Assembly: GCA_965233665.1 (NCBI GenBank)
Contig: CBDDTG010000008.1
Coordinates: forward strand, 1-64,000
DNA from: Bacterioplanes sp965233665
GTDB lineage: Bacteria; Pseudomonadota; Gammaproteobacteria; Pseudomonadales; Oceanobacteraceae
Length of the DNA: 64,000 bases
Reading direction: 5' to 3'
Positions 1-8,301 of this stretch are shown one piece after another (position 1 is the first letter of the stretch; every line of letters begins with the position of its first letter). The notes under the pieces are model-generated. The model worked only from the letters and a program-made list of their open reading frames with translations. It searched no databases and had not been told where the DNA came from. The position numbers were made by a program, and so were the translations under genes.

Positions 1-893
1 AGATCACGCACGTGATTCGTGGTGAAGAATGGATCAGCTCGGCGCCAAAGCATGCATTGCTGTACCAATATTTTGGTTGGGAAATGCCGGTGCTTTGCCA
101 CATGCCGCTGCTGCGCAACCCAGATAAAAGCAAACTCAGCAAGCGTAAAAACCCGACGTCTATTTTGTATTATGAGCGCATGGGCTTTATGCCTGAGGCG
201 TTGCTGAACTATTTGGCGCGTATGGGTTGGTCGATGCCAGATGAGGCTGAAAAGTTTTCTCGCGAGCAAATGTTCGAGCATTTCGATATTTCTCGCGTAT
301 CACTGGGCGGCCCAGTATTTGATGTTGAAAAATTACGCTGGTTAAACAGTTTGTGGTTGCGTGAGTTGGATGCCGAGCAATTTGTGCAGCGCTTTGCAAA
401 CTGGGGTTTTGATCATAAGCGTGTAGAAGCATTGATTCCTCATTTATTACCACGGGTAGAGGTGTTCTCTGATGTGGCGCCTTTGGCTGGGCATTTTTTG
501 TCTGGCATGCCGGTGTTAACTGCCGCGGATTTTGAGCGCAAGGCGTTTGATGAAGAAAGCCTGCTGGAAACACTGCAGTTTGGTCTGTGGCAGTTGGAAG
601 CCATTTGTCACTGGGACAAACCAGAAATCGAAGCACGGTTATTTGCGCTGGCCAAGCTGCAGGAGCAGAAAGTCAGAGATTTTCTGTTCCCATTCTTTAT
701 GGCGATTGCCGGAACGTCGCAAACGATCTCTGTGCTCGATACCATGGCGTTGCTGGGGCCAGACATTAGCCGCGCGCGTATTCGCCATGCCATTGATTTA
801 CTCGGTGGTGTCGGTAAGAAGCGGCTGAAGAAGATGGAGCGCAAGTATCGCGAGCTGGATGCCGCCATCGCCGCCGAACTGAGCGCAGACTAG
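1..893 (+). CDS. gltX: Glutamyl-tRNA synthetase, 3' part
   Basis: The gene enters from the left edge: the frame is open from base 3 and reads ITHVIRGEEW, a conserved stretch of class I glutamyl-tRNA synthetases, so the true start and the HIGH motif lie outside. The class I KMSKS loop is present as KLSKR near bases 132-146, followed by the conserved PEALLNYLARMGW segment and the C-terminal helical anticodon-binding region. The enzyme charges tRNA-Glu with glutamate in the cytosol. A tRNA-Glu gene lies 200 bases downstream. The internal GTG at 12 is not a real start. Identification is firm; the discriminating versus non-discriminating type cannot be judged from this part. Confidence 0.95.
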   Translation, partial: ITHVIRGEEWISSAPKHALLYQYFGWEMPVLCHMPLLRNPDKSKLSKRKNPTSILYYERMGFMPEALLNYLARMGWSMPDEAEKFSREQMFEHFDISRVSLGGPVFDVEKLRWLNSLWLRELDAEQFVQRFANWGFDHKRVEALIPHLLPRVEVFSDVAPLAGHFLSGMPVLTAADFERKAFDEESLLETLQFGLWQLEAICHWDKPEIEARLFALAKLQEQKVRDFLFPFFMAIAGTSQTISVLDTMALLGPDISRARIRHAIDLLGGVGKKRLKKMERKYRELDAAIAAELSAD

Positions 894-930
894 GGTGCTG
901 TCGTGCTCTGGTGGGGTAAGTCATTGTTTT

Positions 931-983
931 AGAGAATTTTTTTTAAAAAAGTTGTTGACACCCACCAGGGCGCTACGTATTAT
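931..983 (+). promoter_or_regulatory. Stable-RNA promoter for the tRNA-Ala/tRNA-Glu operon
   Basis: A perfect -35 box TTGACA (955-960) and a -10 box TATTAT (978-983) are separated by exactly 17 bases. An A/T-run block at 931-954 sits where an UP element would be, and the segment after the -10 box is GC-rich, as at stringently controlled stable-RNA promoters. It lies just upstream of tRNA-Ala. Confidence 0.85.
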
Positions 984-1001
984 ACGCCCACGTTTTGAGA
1001 C

Positions 1002-1077
1002 GGGGCCTTAGCTCAGCTGGGAGAGCGCAACACTGGCAGTGTTGAGGTCAGCGGTTCGATCCCGCTAGGCTCCACCA
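1002..1077 (+). tRNA. tRNA-Ala (anticodon GGC)
   Basis: A 76-base cloverleaf with an acceptor stem GGGGCCT/AGGCTCC, D arm, anticodon stem CAACA/TGTTG enclosing loop CTGGCAG (anticodon GGC), T arm GGTTCGATCC and an encoded CCA end. First gene of a two-tRNA operon. Confidence 0.95.
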
Positions 1078-1093
1078 AAACCTTTTTCTTAGT

Positions 1094-1169
1094 GTCCCCA
1101 TCGTCTAGAGGCCTAGGACACCGCCCTTTCACGGCGGTAACAGGGGTTCGAATCCCCTTGGGGATGCCA
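1094..1169 (+). tRNA. tRNA-Glu (anticodon TTC)
   Basis: A 76-base tRNA with anticodon stem CCGCC/GGCGG enclosing loop CTTTCAC (anticodon TTC), T arm GGTTCGAATCC and an encoded CCA end. It follows tRNA-Ala by 16 bases and probably shares its transcript. Confidence 0.95.
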
Positions 1170-1234
1170 TCTTTTCCCGATTAATTCCATAACGCGGTAC
1201 AATGCAATTATGGAGATTAATAACGGGAATTGTC

Positions 1235-1807
1235 ATGGTTCATCTTCCTGACGCAATCAAAGAAAAAGCTCGCGCAATCAAATTGGTAGTGTTCGATGTC
1301 GACGGTGTGTTGACTGATGGCACGCTGAGTTATTCTGCCGATGGCGAGCAAGTTAAGCACTTCAATGTAAAAGACGGTGTTGGTATTAAGCTGCTGGGTC
1401 AGTTTGATATTTTAACCGCTGTTATTTCTGCCAAAACATCTGCACCTTTGAGCCGTCGAATAAAAGATCTTGGCATTGCTCATTTTTACCCCGCCTGCCA
1501 TGACAAATGGCAACAGTTATCTTTACTCCTAGATGAATTATGGCTATCGCCCGAGCAGGTTTGCTATGTCGGCGATGATGTCATTGATTTGAAGGTCATG
1601 AAAAAAGTAGGGCTGAGTATTGCCCCAGCCGATGGTTACTGGCTGGTACGAGAGCACGCAGACCTGATAACGGACAGTCTGGGTGGTCGGGGCGTGGCAA
1701 GGGAGGTCGCAGATGTTATTCTGGGCAGTCGTATGCCATTGGCAGAGGCGTACATTAAAGCCATGCTGCCAGAATTTGAGCAGTCTTCTGAGGAACGCAG
1801 TTCGTGA
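1235..1807 (+). CDS. kdsC: KdsC-like HAD phosphatase (KDO-8-phosphate phosphatase)
   Basis: Predicted to remove phosphate from KDO-8-phosphate, the step before CMP-KDO formation for lipopolysaccharide. The HAD nucleophile motif is DVDGVLTDG (Asp21 and Asp23), followed by NVKDGVGIKLL and the acidic motif YVGDDVIDLK near residues 110-119. The 190-aa length fits KdsC. The ATG at 1235 is preferred over an in-frame ATG at 1202 because it has a purine-rich site at 1224-1228 and gives the family length. Where KdsC usually has ITGR, this protein has ISAK; motif II Ser is kept, but substrate choice may differ, so a related sugar-acid phosphatase is possible. It overlaps the next gene by 4 bases and is in an operon with a sugar epimerase and kdsB. 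Confidence 0.8.
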   Translation: MVHLPDAIKEKARAIKLVVFDVDGVLTDGTLSYSADGEQVKHFNVKDGVGIKLLGQFDILTAVISAKTSAPLSRRIKDLGIAHFYPACHDKWQQLSLLLDELWLSPEQVCYVGDDVIDLKVMKKVGLSIAPADGYWLVREHADLITDSLGGRGVAREVADVILGSRMPLAEAYIKAMLPEFEQSSEERSS

Positions 1808-2811
1808 AATACCTGATTACTGGCGCCGCTGGATTTATTGGCGCATTTACCGCTCTCTCGCTGTTAGAGCAGGGTCACGAGGTTATCGGTGTCGACAATC
1901 TGAATGATTATTATGATGTTTCCCTTAAGCATGGGCGGCTGGAATGGCTAGCTGACTACCCAGATTTTCAGTTTGTGACACTGGAACTGTCTGATCGCCA
2001 AGCCGTTAATCAGGTTTTTTCGCAGCACGAGTTTGACCGCGTTATTCATTTGGCTGCGCAAGCGGGCGTGCGCTATTCCATTGAAAACCCTCACGCCTAT
2101 GTCGACAGCAACCTGGTTGGTTTCGTTAATATTTTGGAGGCCTGTCGCCATCAACAAACGCCGCACCTGGTGTTTGCATCGTCTAGTTCTGTTTACGGTT
2201 TGAATGATCGCATCCCGTATCAAACCAGTGATCGAGTGGATCATCCGGTTTCCCTGTACGCGGCGACCAAAAAGTCTAATGAGCTGATGGCTCACACCTA
2301 TGCGCATTTATATCGTTTACCCGTTACCGGGTTGCGCTTTTTTACGGTGTACGGCCCTTGGGGTCGGCCGGATATGGCTTATTTTAGTTTTACCCGCAAA
2401 ATTCTCGCCGAAGAAACCATTGATGTTTTTAACCACGGCAAAATGCAACGCGACTTTACCTACGTCGATGACATTGTCGAAGGGGTGTGTCGTGTGGCCG
2501 AAAAAATACCGCAGCCACAGTCTGAGTGGGCGGTAAGCACTGGCGATGCCAGTCGCAGCAGTGCACCTTACAAAATATACAATATTGGTAACCACAACAG
2601 CGTAGAGCTGGGTACCTTTATTGATACCATTGAGCAGGTGCTGGGTAAAAAAGCCAAGAAAAACTACGTCGATATGCAGCCCGGAGATGTGTTGGCTACC
2701 TATGCCGACGTCGATGATTTAATGGCCGATGTGGGGTTTGCACCGAATACATCGCTGACCACGGGGTTGGAAAATTTTGCCCGTTGGTATCGTGATTATT
2801 ATAAGGTATGA
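1804..2811 (+). CDS. NAD-dependent epimerase, probable UDP-glucuronate 4-epimerase
   Basis: An extended short-chain dehydrogenase of 335 aa. It has the N-terminal NAD-binding motif GAAGFIG (residues 7-13), a catalytic Ser/Thr region ASSSSVYG and the YxxxK pair Tyr152/Lys156. The VYGPWGRPDMA stretch and overall length match the CapI/GalA-epimerase group, which converts UDP-glucuronate to UDP-galacturonate for capsule or LPS core. The start is GTG at 1804, inside the stop of the kdsC-like gene, with AGGAAC upstream. The stop overlaps a possible kdsB start. Its place between KDO genes suggests a role in acidic surface sugars. Other NDP-sugar epimerase activities cannot be excluded. Confidence 0.85.
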   Translation: MKYLITGAAGFIGAFTALSLLEQGHEVIGVDNLNDYYDVSLKHGRLEWLADYPDFQFVTLELSDRQAVNQVFSQHEFDRVIHLAAQAGVRYSIENPHAYVDSNLVGFVNILEACRHQQTPHLVFASSSSVYGLNDRIPYQTSDRVDHPVSLYAATKKSNELMAHTYAHLYRLPVTGLRFFTVYGPWGRPDMAYFSFTRKILAEETIDVFNHGKMQRDFTYVDDIVEGVCRVAEKIPQPQSEWAVSTGDASRSSAPYKIYNIGNHNSVELGTFIDTIEQVLGKKAKKNYVDMQPGDVLATYADVDDLMADVGFAPNTSLTTGLENFARWYRDYYKV

Positions 2812-2813
2812 AT

Positions 2814-3581
2814 ATGTCCAACTATAAAATTGTGATTCCGGCGCGCTACAGCTCCAGTCGGTTGCCAGGCAAGCCATTGTTGGAGTTGGCGGGTAAGCCG
2901 ATGATTCAGCACGTTTACGAGCGTGCTTTGAGCACGGGTGTGCGTGACATTGTGGTGGCTACTGACGATGTGCGCATCGAAACCGTGGCGCGTAATTTCG
3001 GTGCGGACGTCGTAATGACGGCACCGGATCACGAAAATGGCACTGAGCGAATCGCCGAGGTGGCCAAGCTGCGTGGTTGGCAATCCGATGACGTCATCGT
3101 GAATTTACAAGGCGATGAACCCTTGATTCCCAAGACCTTGGTGGAAGCGACGGCGGCTGGATTATTAAATAATCCTGAGGCTGGCATGAGCTCGCTGTGT
3201 ACACCCTTGACGCAAGCACGTGAAGTATTTGATCCAAATATTGTTAAAGTGGTACTCGATCGGCAGCAATTTGCTCTGTATTTTTCTCGTGCGCCTATTC
3301 CCTGGGATCGGGATCAGTACGCCGAAGGCGCTGCTATCACCAATAAAATGCCGGTGTTCCGTCATATTGGCATGTACGGTTATCGCGTTTCTTTTTTACA
3401 GCACTATCAGTCCATGGAGGCGTGTGCATTGGAGCAGACCGAGTCGCTCGAGCAATTGCGGGCCTTGTGGTACGGCACACGGATTCATATGACGGTGATC
3501 GATCAGGCACCTGGGCATGGGGTTGATACCCAAGCGGATGCGGAGCGTGTAGCAGAACTGCTACGAGCAGCGCATGAGTAG
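2814..3581 (+). CDS. kdsB: 3-deoxy-manno-octulosonate cytidylyltransferase (CMP-KDO synthetase)
   Basis: Activates KDO with CTP for transfer to lipid A. The sequence shows the family N-terminus IPARYSSSRLPGKPL (residues 8-22), ATDD, NLQGDEPLIP and FSRAPIPWDRD, over 255 aa. Two starts are close together, 2808 (overlapping the epimerase stop) and 2814. The second has AGG at 2804-2806 with a 7-base gap and matches the usual MS- start, so I chose it. In Pseudomonas-like genomes kdsB normally lies between the ycaR-like gene and the phosphatase gene, which in this window are adjacent at 38.2 kb without it. Confidence 0.95.
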   Translation: MSNYKIVIPARYSSSRLPGKPLLELAGKPMIQHVYERALSTGVRDIVVATDDVRIETVARNFGADVVMTAPDHENGTERIAEVAKLRGWQSDDVIVNLQGDEPLIPKTLVEATAAGLLNNPEAGMSSLCTPLTQAREVFDPNIVKVVLDRQQFALYFSRAPIPWDRDQYAEGAAITNKMPVFRHIGMYGYRVSFLQHYQSMEACALEQTESLEQLRALWYGTRIHMTVIDQAPGHGVDTQADAERVAELLRAAHE

Positions 3582-3611
3582 TACGCGAATGGCATACATA
3601 GGAGAGTCGTT

Positions 3612-4040
3612 ATGCAGAAGTGGCTAGCACAATTAAATCTGACCGAGCGTCTCGGCTATGCCGGGCTGCTGCCTTTTATGCTGACGGCACTGGGCGTGCT
3701 CGTGGGTGTGGAGGGCAGTGAGGCGCTGTTTAAACTCTACTCTGTGGTGATTTTGGCGTTTATGGCAGGTGCATGTTGGGGGGCGCTGCAATCCATGGGA
3801 GAGAAAGCCGCTTCCATTGACCTGCTGCTGTCGATTGGCACGTCGCTGTGGGCGTTGATGATTTATTTTATTCCCTTTGAGGTGGCGGTACCGCTGCTGG
3901 TGATTGGTTATGGATTGCTGTTGTGGCTGGACACTGACAGCAATGTTGCCAGCCACTACAACGCCCGTTATTCCTATCTGCGCAAAGTGCTGACGGGCGT
4001 GGTGATCAGTCTGCACGTGCTGGTGTTTCTATTTAGCTGA
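3612..4040 (+). CDS. DUF3429-type small membrane protein
   Basis: A 142-aa protein with four or five hydrophobic segments and a short soluble N-terminus (MQKWLAQLNLTERLGYAGLL), matching my memory of the DUF3429 inner-membrane family of unknown function. The motif GACWGALQ follows the second segment. GGAGAG lies just before the ATG. It starts 30 bases after kdsB and could be the last gene of that operon. It is convergent with the GNAT gene, 29 bases away, and I see no terminator hairpin there. Confidence 0.7.
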   Translation: MQKWLAQLNLTERLGYAGLLPFMLTALGVLVGVEGSEALFKLYSVVILAFMAGACWGALQSMGEKAASIDLLLSIGTSLWALMIYFIPFEVAVPLLVIGYGLLLWLDTDSNVASHYNARYSYLRKVLTGVVISLHVLVFLFS

Positions 4041-4069
4041 GGGCGCTAATACGCTCCGAACGGCAGCCG

Positions 4070-4981
4070 CTAGAGCCGTAAGCGCTTGACCTCGCGCAAC
4101 GGTTGGCTGCTGCGCCATTGCTCCTCGAACTGTTCACGCGCTTTGCTGGCGGCGGCGCGATCACTGAATGAGGCCAATGCGCGATCTTCCTCCAATCGCA
4201 CATGGCAGCCCGGCAGTAAAATCAGCTCGTTACGCTCAACGCCGCTAAACTGGCGCGCTTCAAAGCGGCTGGTAAGGCGCTGCTGTAATTGCATGAGAGG
4301 ATGGTCGGCCAACCCGGCATATTCGCCGGGCAGCAATAACTGCAGGCGCCGTTGGCGGCCGTGGCGAACAAAGTAGCTGATGCTGTCGAGGGTGTCGCGG
4401 CTGCGCCACAAAGGCTGGTTGATGTCGACAATGCTGAGCATGGCTTGGCGCTGACCGCCGCGCAACGCCAGCTGCACTAAGCCTGCGGCAGCGGCATCCC
4501 CTTCTAATCGATACGTGTGCTCATCTTGGCCAGGGACAAAGCACTGGCTATCACTTTCGTTGCGTGCCAGCACTTTGCTGATGCTCATGTGGGCAATGCC
4601 CGCGTCCCAATAAAACTCAGTCTCGGGGTGATAGCCGTTGCGACGATAAAACTCATAGGCCGAGGTTTGTGCGCTGGCTTTGATCTGTCGCCAATGTAAT
4701 TTTTCGCGCGCGTGTTTTTCCAGCGCGCGCAGCAGGCGTGAGCCCCAGCCCTGTTGACGATGCTCGGGTAATACCGCTAGGCGGCCAAATGTGCCATCGC
4801 TTAATAGCCGGGCGCAGGCCACTGGTCGCTTGCCGTCGTAGCAAAGAAAGTGGGTGGCATGAAGGTCGTCGTCGTCCCATTCGTCTTGTTCGGCAATGCC
4901 TTGCTCTTCGATAAAGACGCGGCGACGAATGTTTTGCAGGGTTTCACGTTGCTGTTGCCAGCTGACGACGTCGATTTCCAT
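4070..4981 (-). CDS. GNAT-family acetyltransferase with C-terminal extra domain
   Basis: Residues 1-150 are a GNAT domain: RRRVFIEEQ near residue 20 as in ElaA-like proteins, then FGRLAVLPEHRQQGWGS (66-81), which holds the acetyl-CoA-binding R/QxxGxG loop, and YEFYRRNGY. The remaining 150 residues form a second domain I cannot assign, rich in Gln, Arg and Leu. The acceptor is unknown. The gene starts 2 bases after the roxA stop codon, so the two are almost certainly co-transcribed. Confidence 0.75.
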   Translation of the reverse strand: MEIDVVSWQQQRETLQNIRRRVFIEEQGIAEQDEWDDDDLHATHFLCYDGKRPVACARLLSDGTFGRLAVLPEHRQQGWGSRLLRALEKHAREKLHWRQIKASAQTSAYEFYRRNGYHPETEFYWDAGIAHMSISKVLARNESDSQCFVPGQDEHTYRLEGDAAAAGLVQLALRGGQRQAMLSIVDINQPLWRSRDTLDSISYFVRHGRQRRLQLLLPGEYAGLADHPLMQLQQRLTSRFEARQFSGVERNELILLPGCHVRLEEDRALASFSDRAAASKAREQFEEQWRSSQPLREVKRLRL

Positions 4982-4983
4982 GG

Positions 4984-6108
4984 TTAGTCCTCCGGTTGTA
5001 ACAGCTGACGCTGGAGCAGAACATCCAGCACTTGGCGGCTGTCGGCGGTTAGCTCAGGCGGATGCAGTTTATCGGCAGTATAGCGCCGCTGCTGACACAG
5101 GTAGCGCACCCAATCGAGGTCGTTGGCATCAATGGCATACGCTTCGCCCATAACGTAGAGCCTTAAACAGGTGTCCTGGCTGTAGGCCATGCGCACAAAA
5201 CCCGGTCGCTGCCAGTGCTCGGCGTCACTGAGCTGGGCGTCGGGCAGGTCCTCAGGGACCAGCTCTGGATATTTGGCTTCGGTCATCAGTTGGCCTAAGG
5301 CAGCTTGTAGCTGATCGATGGGTGCTTGCTGCAAGGCTTTTAGCATGCGCTGGGCGTCACTGGCGGTAATTTCAGCATCGTCCTGGCGCGCTTCGAGGTC
5401 AGGGTCTTGGTAGCGCCAATCTTCGTTTTTGCACATCGACAGTTGGTCGGCCAAGGTGTCGGCTAAATCACTGGCAGCGGGGGCACGAAAGCCAATGGAG
5501 TAGGTCATGCACTCGCCACGGGCGATGCCGTAGTGGGCCAGTTGTGGCGGTAAATACAGCATGTCGCCAGGATTGAGGACCCAGCTGTCGTTTTGCTCAA
5601 ACTGCTCTAAAACACGAATGGCTGGGCCTTGCAGACAAGCGGAGTGTGAGTCGCAGTGTTGGCCAAGGCGCCATTCGCGTTGTCCCTCTGCTTGTAGCAG
5701 GAAAACATCGTATTGGTCGTAGTGCGGCCCAACACTGCCACCGTCTGTTGCATAGCTGATCATCAGATCGTCGCGGCGCCAGCCGGGAATAAAGCGGAAC
5801 TGCTCCAAAAGCTCACAGGCTTCGGGCAGCCAATGGTCAACGGCTTGGATCAGCAAGGTCCAGTGGCTGTCGGGCAGCTGACGAAAATCGTCTTCTGTGA
5901 ACGGACCGCATTTCAGCTGCCAAGGGCCATCTTCGCCTTGTTCTTGAATAAGGCGGCTTTCGACTTCTTCATCCAGAGATAAGCCTGCCAGTTCCTCAGC
6001 GCTTAATAGCGGCTCAAAACCTGGCCAGGCATTGCGAATGAGTAGCGGCTTTTTTTGCCAGTAGTCGCGTAGAAAGGTTTCTACGCTGATATCACCCAAT
6101 ACGTGCAT
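4984..6108 (-). CDS. roxA: Ribosomal protein uL16 3-hydroxylase (cupin/JmjC-type)
   Basis: A 2-oxoglutarate/Fe(II) oxygenase of 374 aa, close to E. coli YcfD/RoxA in length, which hydroxylates an arginine of ribosomal protein L16. The iron ligands are visible as HxD in GPHYDQYD (His129, Asp131) and the distal His192 in LPPQLAHYG. The N-terminus DYWQKKPLLIRNA is typical of the family. It lies downstream of purB on the same strand, separated by a terminator hairpin, and is followed 2 bases later by the GNAT gene. Confidence 0.9.
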   Translation of the reverse strand: MHVLGDISVETFLRDYWQKKPLLIRNAWPGFEPLLSAEELAGLSLDEEVESRLIQEQGEDGPWQLKCGPFTEDDFRQLPDSHWTLLIQAVDHWLPEACELLEQFRFIPGWRRDDLMISYATDGGSVGPHYDQYDVFLLQAEGQREWRLGQHCDSHSACLQGPAIRVLEQFEQNDSWVLNPGDMLYLPPQLAHYGIARGECMTYSIGFRAPAASDLADTLADQLSMCKNEDWRYQDPDLEARQDDAEITASDAQRMLKALQQAPIDQLQAALGQLMTEAKYPELVPEDLPDAQLSDAEHWQRPGFVRMAYSQDTCLRLYVMGEAYAIDANDLDWVRYLCQQRRYTADKLHPPELTADSRQVLDVLLQRQLLQPED

Positions 6109-6131
6109 ACATAAACTTCTTTGATGGCATG

Positions 6132-6154
6132 AAAAAGGGCAGCCGAAGCTGCCC
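6132..6154 (-). terminator. purB terminator with UUCG tetraloop
   Basis: On the minus strand the RNA would form GGGCAGC-UUCG-GCUGCCC followed by five U residues. A 7-bp GC-rich stem closed by the extra-stable UUCG loop sits between the purB stop and the roxA start, so roxA depends on readthrough or its own promoter. Confidence 0.85.
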
Positions 6155-6171
6155 AGTCGCGATGATCGATT

Positions 6172-7554
6172 TTAAATGGCTTTTGCCTGAGCGGCGGCGT
6201 TGCCGATGTAGCTGGCCGGCGTCATGGCGTTCAGCTCTGCTTTGACCGTGTCTGGCAGCTCTAGGCTAGCGATAAATTCACCCATGGCGTCTTGGGTAAT
6301 GGCTTTGCCGCGGGTAAAGGCTTTGAGCTTTTCGTACGGCTGTTCGATGCCGTAGCGACGCATGACGGTTTGGATCGGTTCGGCCAGCACTTCCCAGGCG
6401 TTATCGAGGTCAGCGGCCACGCGCTCGGCGTTCACTTGCAGCTTGCTGATGCCCTTCATGGTGGCCTGGTAGGCGATCATGCTGTAGCCGGCACCAACGC
6501 CCATGTTGCGCAACACAGTCGAGTCGGTCAGGTCGCGCTGCCAGCGTGAAATTGGCAGTTTGGCGGCCAAGTGATCGAACACGGCATTGGCCAGGCCAAG
6601 ATTGCCTTCAGAGTTTTCGAAATCAATTGGGTTGACCTTGTGTGGCATGGTCGATGAGCCCACTTCACCGGCGATGGTGCGCTGTTTGAAGTAGCCCAGT
6701 GAAATGTAGGCCCAAATATCGCGGTCGAAATCGATGACGATGGTGTTGAAGCGGGCGATGGCATCAAACAGCTCGGCCATGTAATCGTGTGGCTCAATCT
6801 GAGTGGTGTACGGGTTCCAGTTAAGGCCAAGAGACTCTACAAACTGCTGGGCATTGGCCTGCCAGTCGACGTCCGGATAGGCCGACAAATGCGCGTTGTA
6901 GTTACCGACGGCGCCGTTGATTTTGCCCAGCAAGCTCACGCCTTCCAGTTGTTGCATCTGGCGCTCAAGGCGCGCGACAACGTTCGCCATCTCTTTGCCC
7001 AGGGTTGTGGGTGAGGCGGTCTGGCCATGGGTGCGCGATAACATCGGCAGTTCGGCGTGCTCGTGGGCCAGGGCGCGAATGGCATTGGCGATGTCGCGCA
7101 TGGCAGGCAGCAAGACTTGGTCGCGGCCTTGGCGCAGCATTAAGGCATGGGACAGGTTGTTGATGTCTTCTGAGGTGCAGGCAAAGTGCACAAACTCATT
7201 AATGGCTTGCAGTTCGTCGTTGCCGGCAAAGCGCTCTTTGATGAAGTATTCCACCGCTTTGACGTCGTGATTGGTGGTGGCTTCGATGGCCTTGATGCGC
7301 TTGGCATCGGCGACGGAAAAGTCGTCAACGATGGCGTTCAGCAACGCATTGGCGCTGTCAGAAAACGCGGGCACTTCAGCAATGCCGGCATGGTTGGCCA
7401 GCTGTTGTAGCCAGCGGATCTCTACTTCGACCCGAGCGCGGATCAAACCGTATTCAGAAAAGGCGCTACGCAGAGCGCTGGTTTTGCTGCCATAACGGCC
7501 GTCGATGGGTGAAATTGCGGTTAACGCAGACAGTTCCAGATTCGCAGTGGACAT
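6172..7554 (-). CDS. purB: Adenylosuccinate lyase
   Basis: Catalyses two purine steps: SAICAR to AICAR plus fumarate, and adenylosuccinate to AMP plus fumarate. The 460-aa protein carries the superfamily signature GSSTMPHKVNPIDFEN with the catalytic serine loop, and SRTHGQTASPTT with the general-acid His. The N-terminus LSALTAISPIDGRYG is typical of the E. coli-like PurB group. The gene is divergent from the DedA-family gene. I did not find a convincing PurR-type operator in the 126-base gap. Confidence 0.97.
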   Translation of the reverse strand: MSTANLELSALTAISPIDGRYGSKTSALRSAFSEYGLIRARVEVEIRWLQQLANHAGIAEVPAFSDSANALLNAIVDDFSVADAKRIKAIEATTNHDVKAVEYFIKERFAGNDELQAINEFVHFACTSEDINNLSHALMLRQGRDQVLLPAMRDIANAIRALAHEHAELPMLSRTHGQTASPTTLGKEMANVVARLERQMQQLEGVSLLGKINGAVGNYNAHLSAYPDVDWQANAQQFVESLGLNWNPYTTQIEPHDYMAELFDAIARFNTIVIDFDRDIWAYISLGYFKQRTIAGEVGSSTMPHKVNPIDFENSEGNLGLANAVFDHLAAKLPISRWQRDLTDSTVLRNMGVGAGYSMIAYQATMKGISKLQVNAERVAADLDNAWEVLAEPIQTVMRRYGIEQPYEKLKAFTRGKAITQDAMGEFIASLELPDTVKAELNAMTPASYIGNAAAQAKAI

Positions 7555-7680
7555 AGCAGTTCCCGGCTGAGCATAAATGAAAGGCGCGCAGTTTACCGGA
7601 TTTTACCCGCCAGCGCAGCGCTGGCGGTGGTGGCCAGACCTGCTAAAATGGCCGTCCTTTTTATCGCTTAGGTCTCAGGC

Positions 7681-8244
7681 ATGTTGGAATCGCTGCTGAG
7701 CTACTCAAGTCATCCGGCCTGGCTGGTGTTGATCATCATTGTTTCCACCTTTGCCATGGAAGATTTGGCCATTATCGGTGCGGCTTTGCTGGCGGCCAGC
7801 GGCAGAATAGCGCCAGAGTTGGCCTTTGCAGCGACCTGTTTCGGCATGTTTGTCGGCGATACTGCGCACTACTTGTTTGGCCGTTTGGCGCTGGTGTGGC
7901 CTTGGCTCAATGCGCGCATGCAGCACGATTTGATTCAACGCCAAGTAGTGCCGTTGCAGCAGGCACCTTGGCATCAGCTGGCGTTAATTCGCTGCATGCC
8001 GGGCTTGCGCTCGTTTGGTTACATTGCCTGTGGCTTGGCACGAGTGCCCGGTTCGACCTTTACCATTGCTAATGTGGTGTCGATTTTGGTGTGGGCGGCT
8101 GGCTTATTTGGCGTGGCCTATTGGTTGGGGAACCGCTACGCCGAGGATTTGCAGCAGTGGCTGTGGTGGCTGTTGCCGGTGGCGCTGTTGCTGTTTATCG
8201 TCGGTCAGCGCCGGTTGCGGCAAAACGTCGAGCAGACTGCCTAA
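7681..8244 (+). CDS. DedA-family membrane protein
   Basis: A 187-aa inner-membrane protein of the DedA/VTT (SNARE-associated) family. Visible features are the early acidic membrane motif FAMEDLAIIGAALL, GMFVGDTAHYLFGR, and the family signature RCMPGLRSFGYIACGLARVP with conserved Arg, Pro and Gly, then two C-terminal hydrophobic segments. Members act in lipid-carrier recycling and membrane homeostasis; the exact substrate is not visible. A 19-base inverted repeat (7608-7626) lies in its upstream region. The ribosome-binding site is weak. Confidence 0.85.
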   Translation: MLESLLSYSSHPAWLVLIIIVSTFAMEDLAIIGAALLAASGRIAPELAFAATCFGMFVGDTAHYLFGRLALVWPWLNARMQHDLIQRQVVPLQQAPWHQLALIRCMPGLRSFGYIACGLARVPGSTFTIANVVSILVWAAGLFGVAYWLGNRYAEDLQQWLWWLLPVALLLFIVGQRRLRQNVEQTA

Positions 8245-8271
8245 GGGCACCGAATTATTCAGAGGTGCCCT
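8244..8271. repeat. Hairpin after the DedA gene stop
   Basis: Inverted repeat AGGGCACC / GGTGCCCT with a 12-base loop begins at the last base of the DedA stop codon. It has no T-tract on either side, so it may be a 3'-end stabilising or weak termination structure. Confidence 0.5.
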
Positions 8272-8277
8272 AAGCAG

Positions 8278-8301
8278 ATCGCCAGCCTAAGCGCTGGCGA
8301 T
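8278..8301. repeat. Hairpin with the PTPS-like gene's stop in its loop
   Basis: A perfect 9-bp inverted repeat ATCGCCAGC / GCTGGCGAT encloses a 6-base loop that contains the stop codon (8287-8289) of the minus-strand gene. It lies between convergent genes and could act as a bidirectional transcript end, though T-tracts are absent. Confidence 0.55.
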
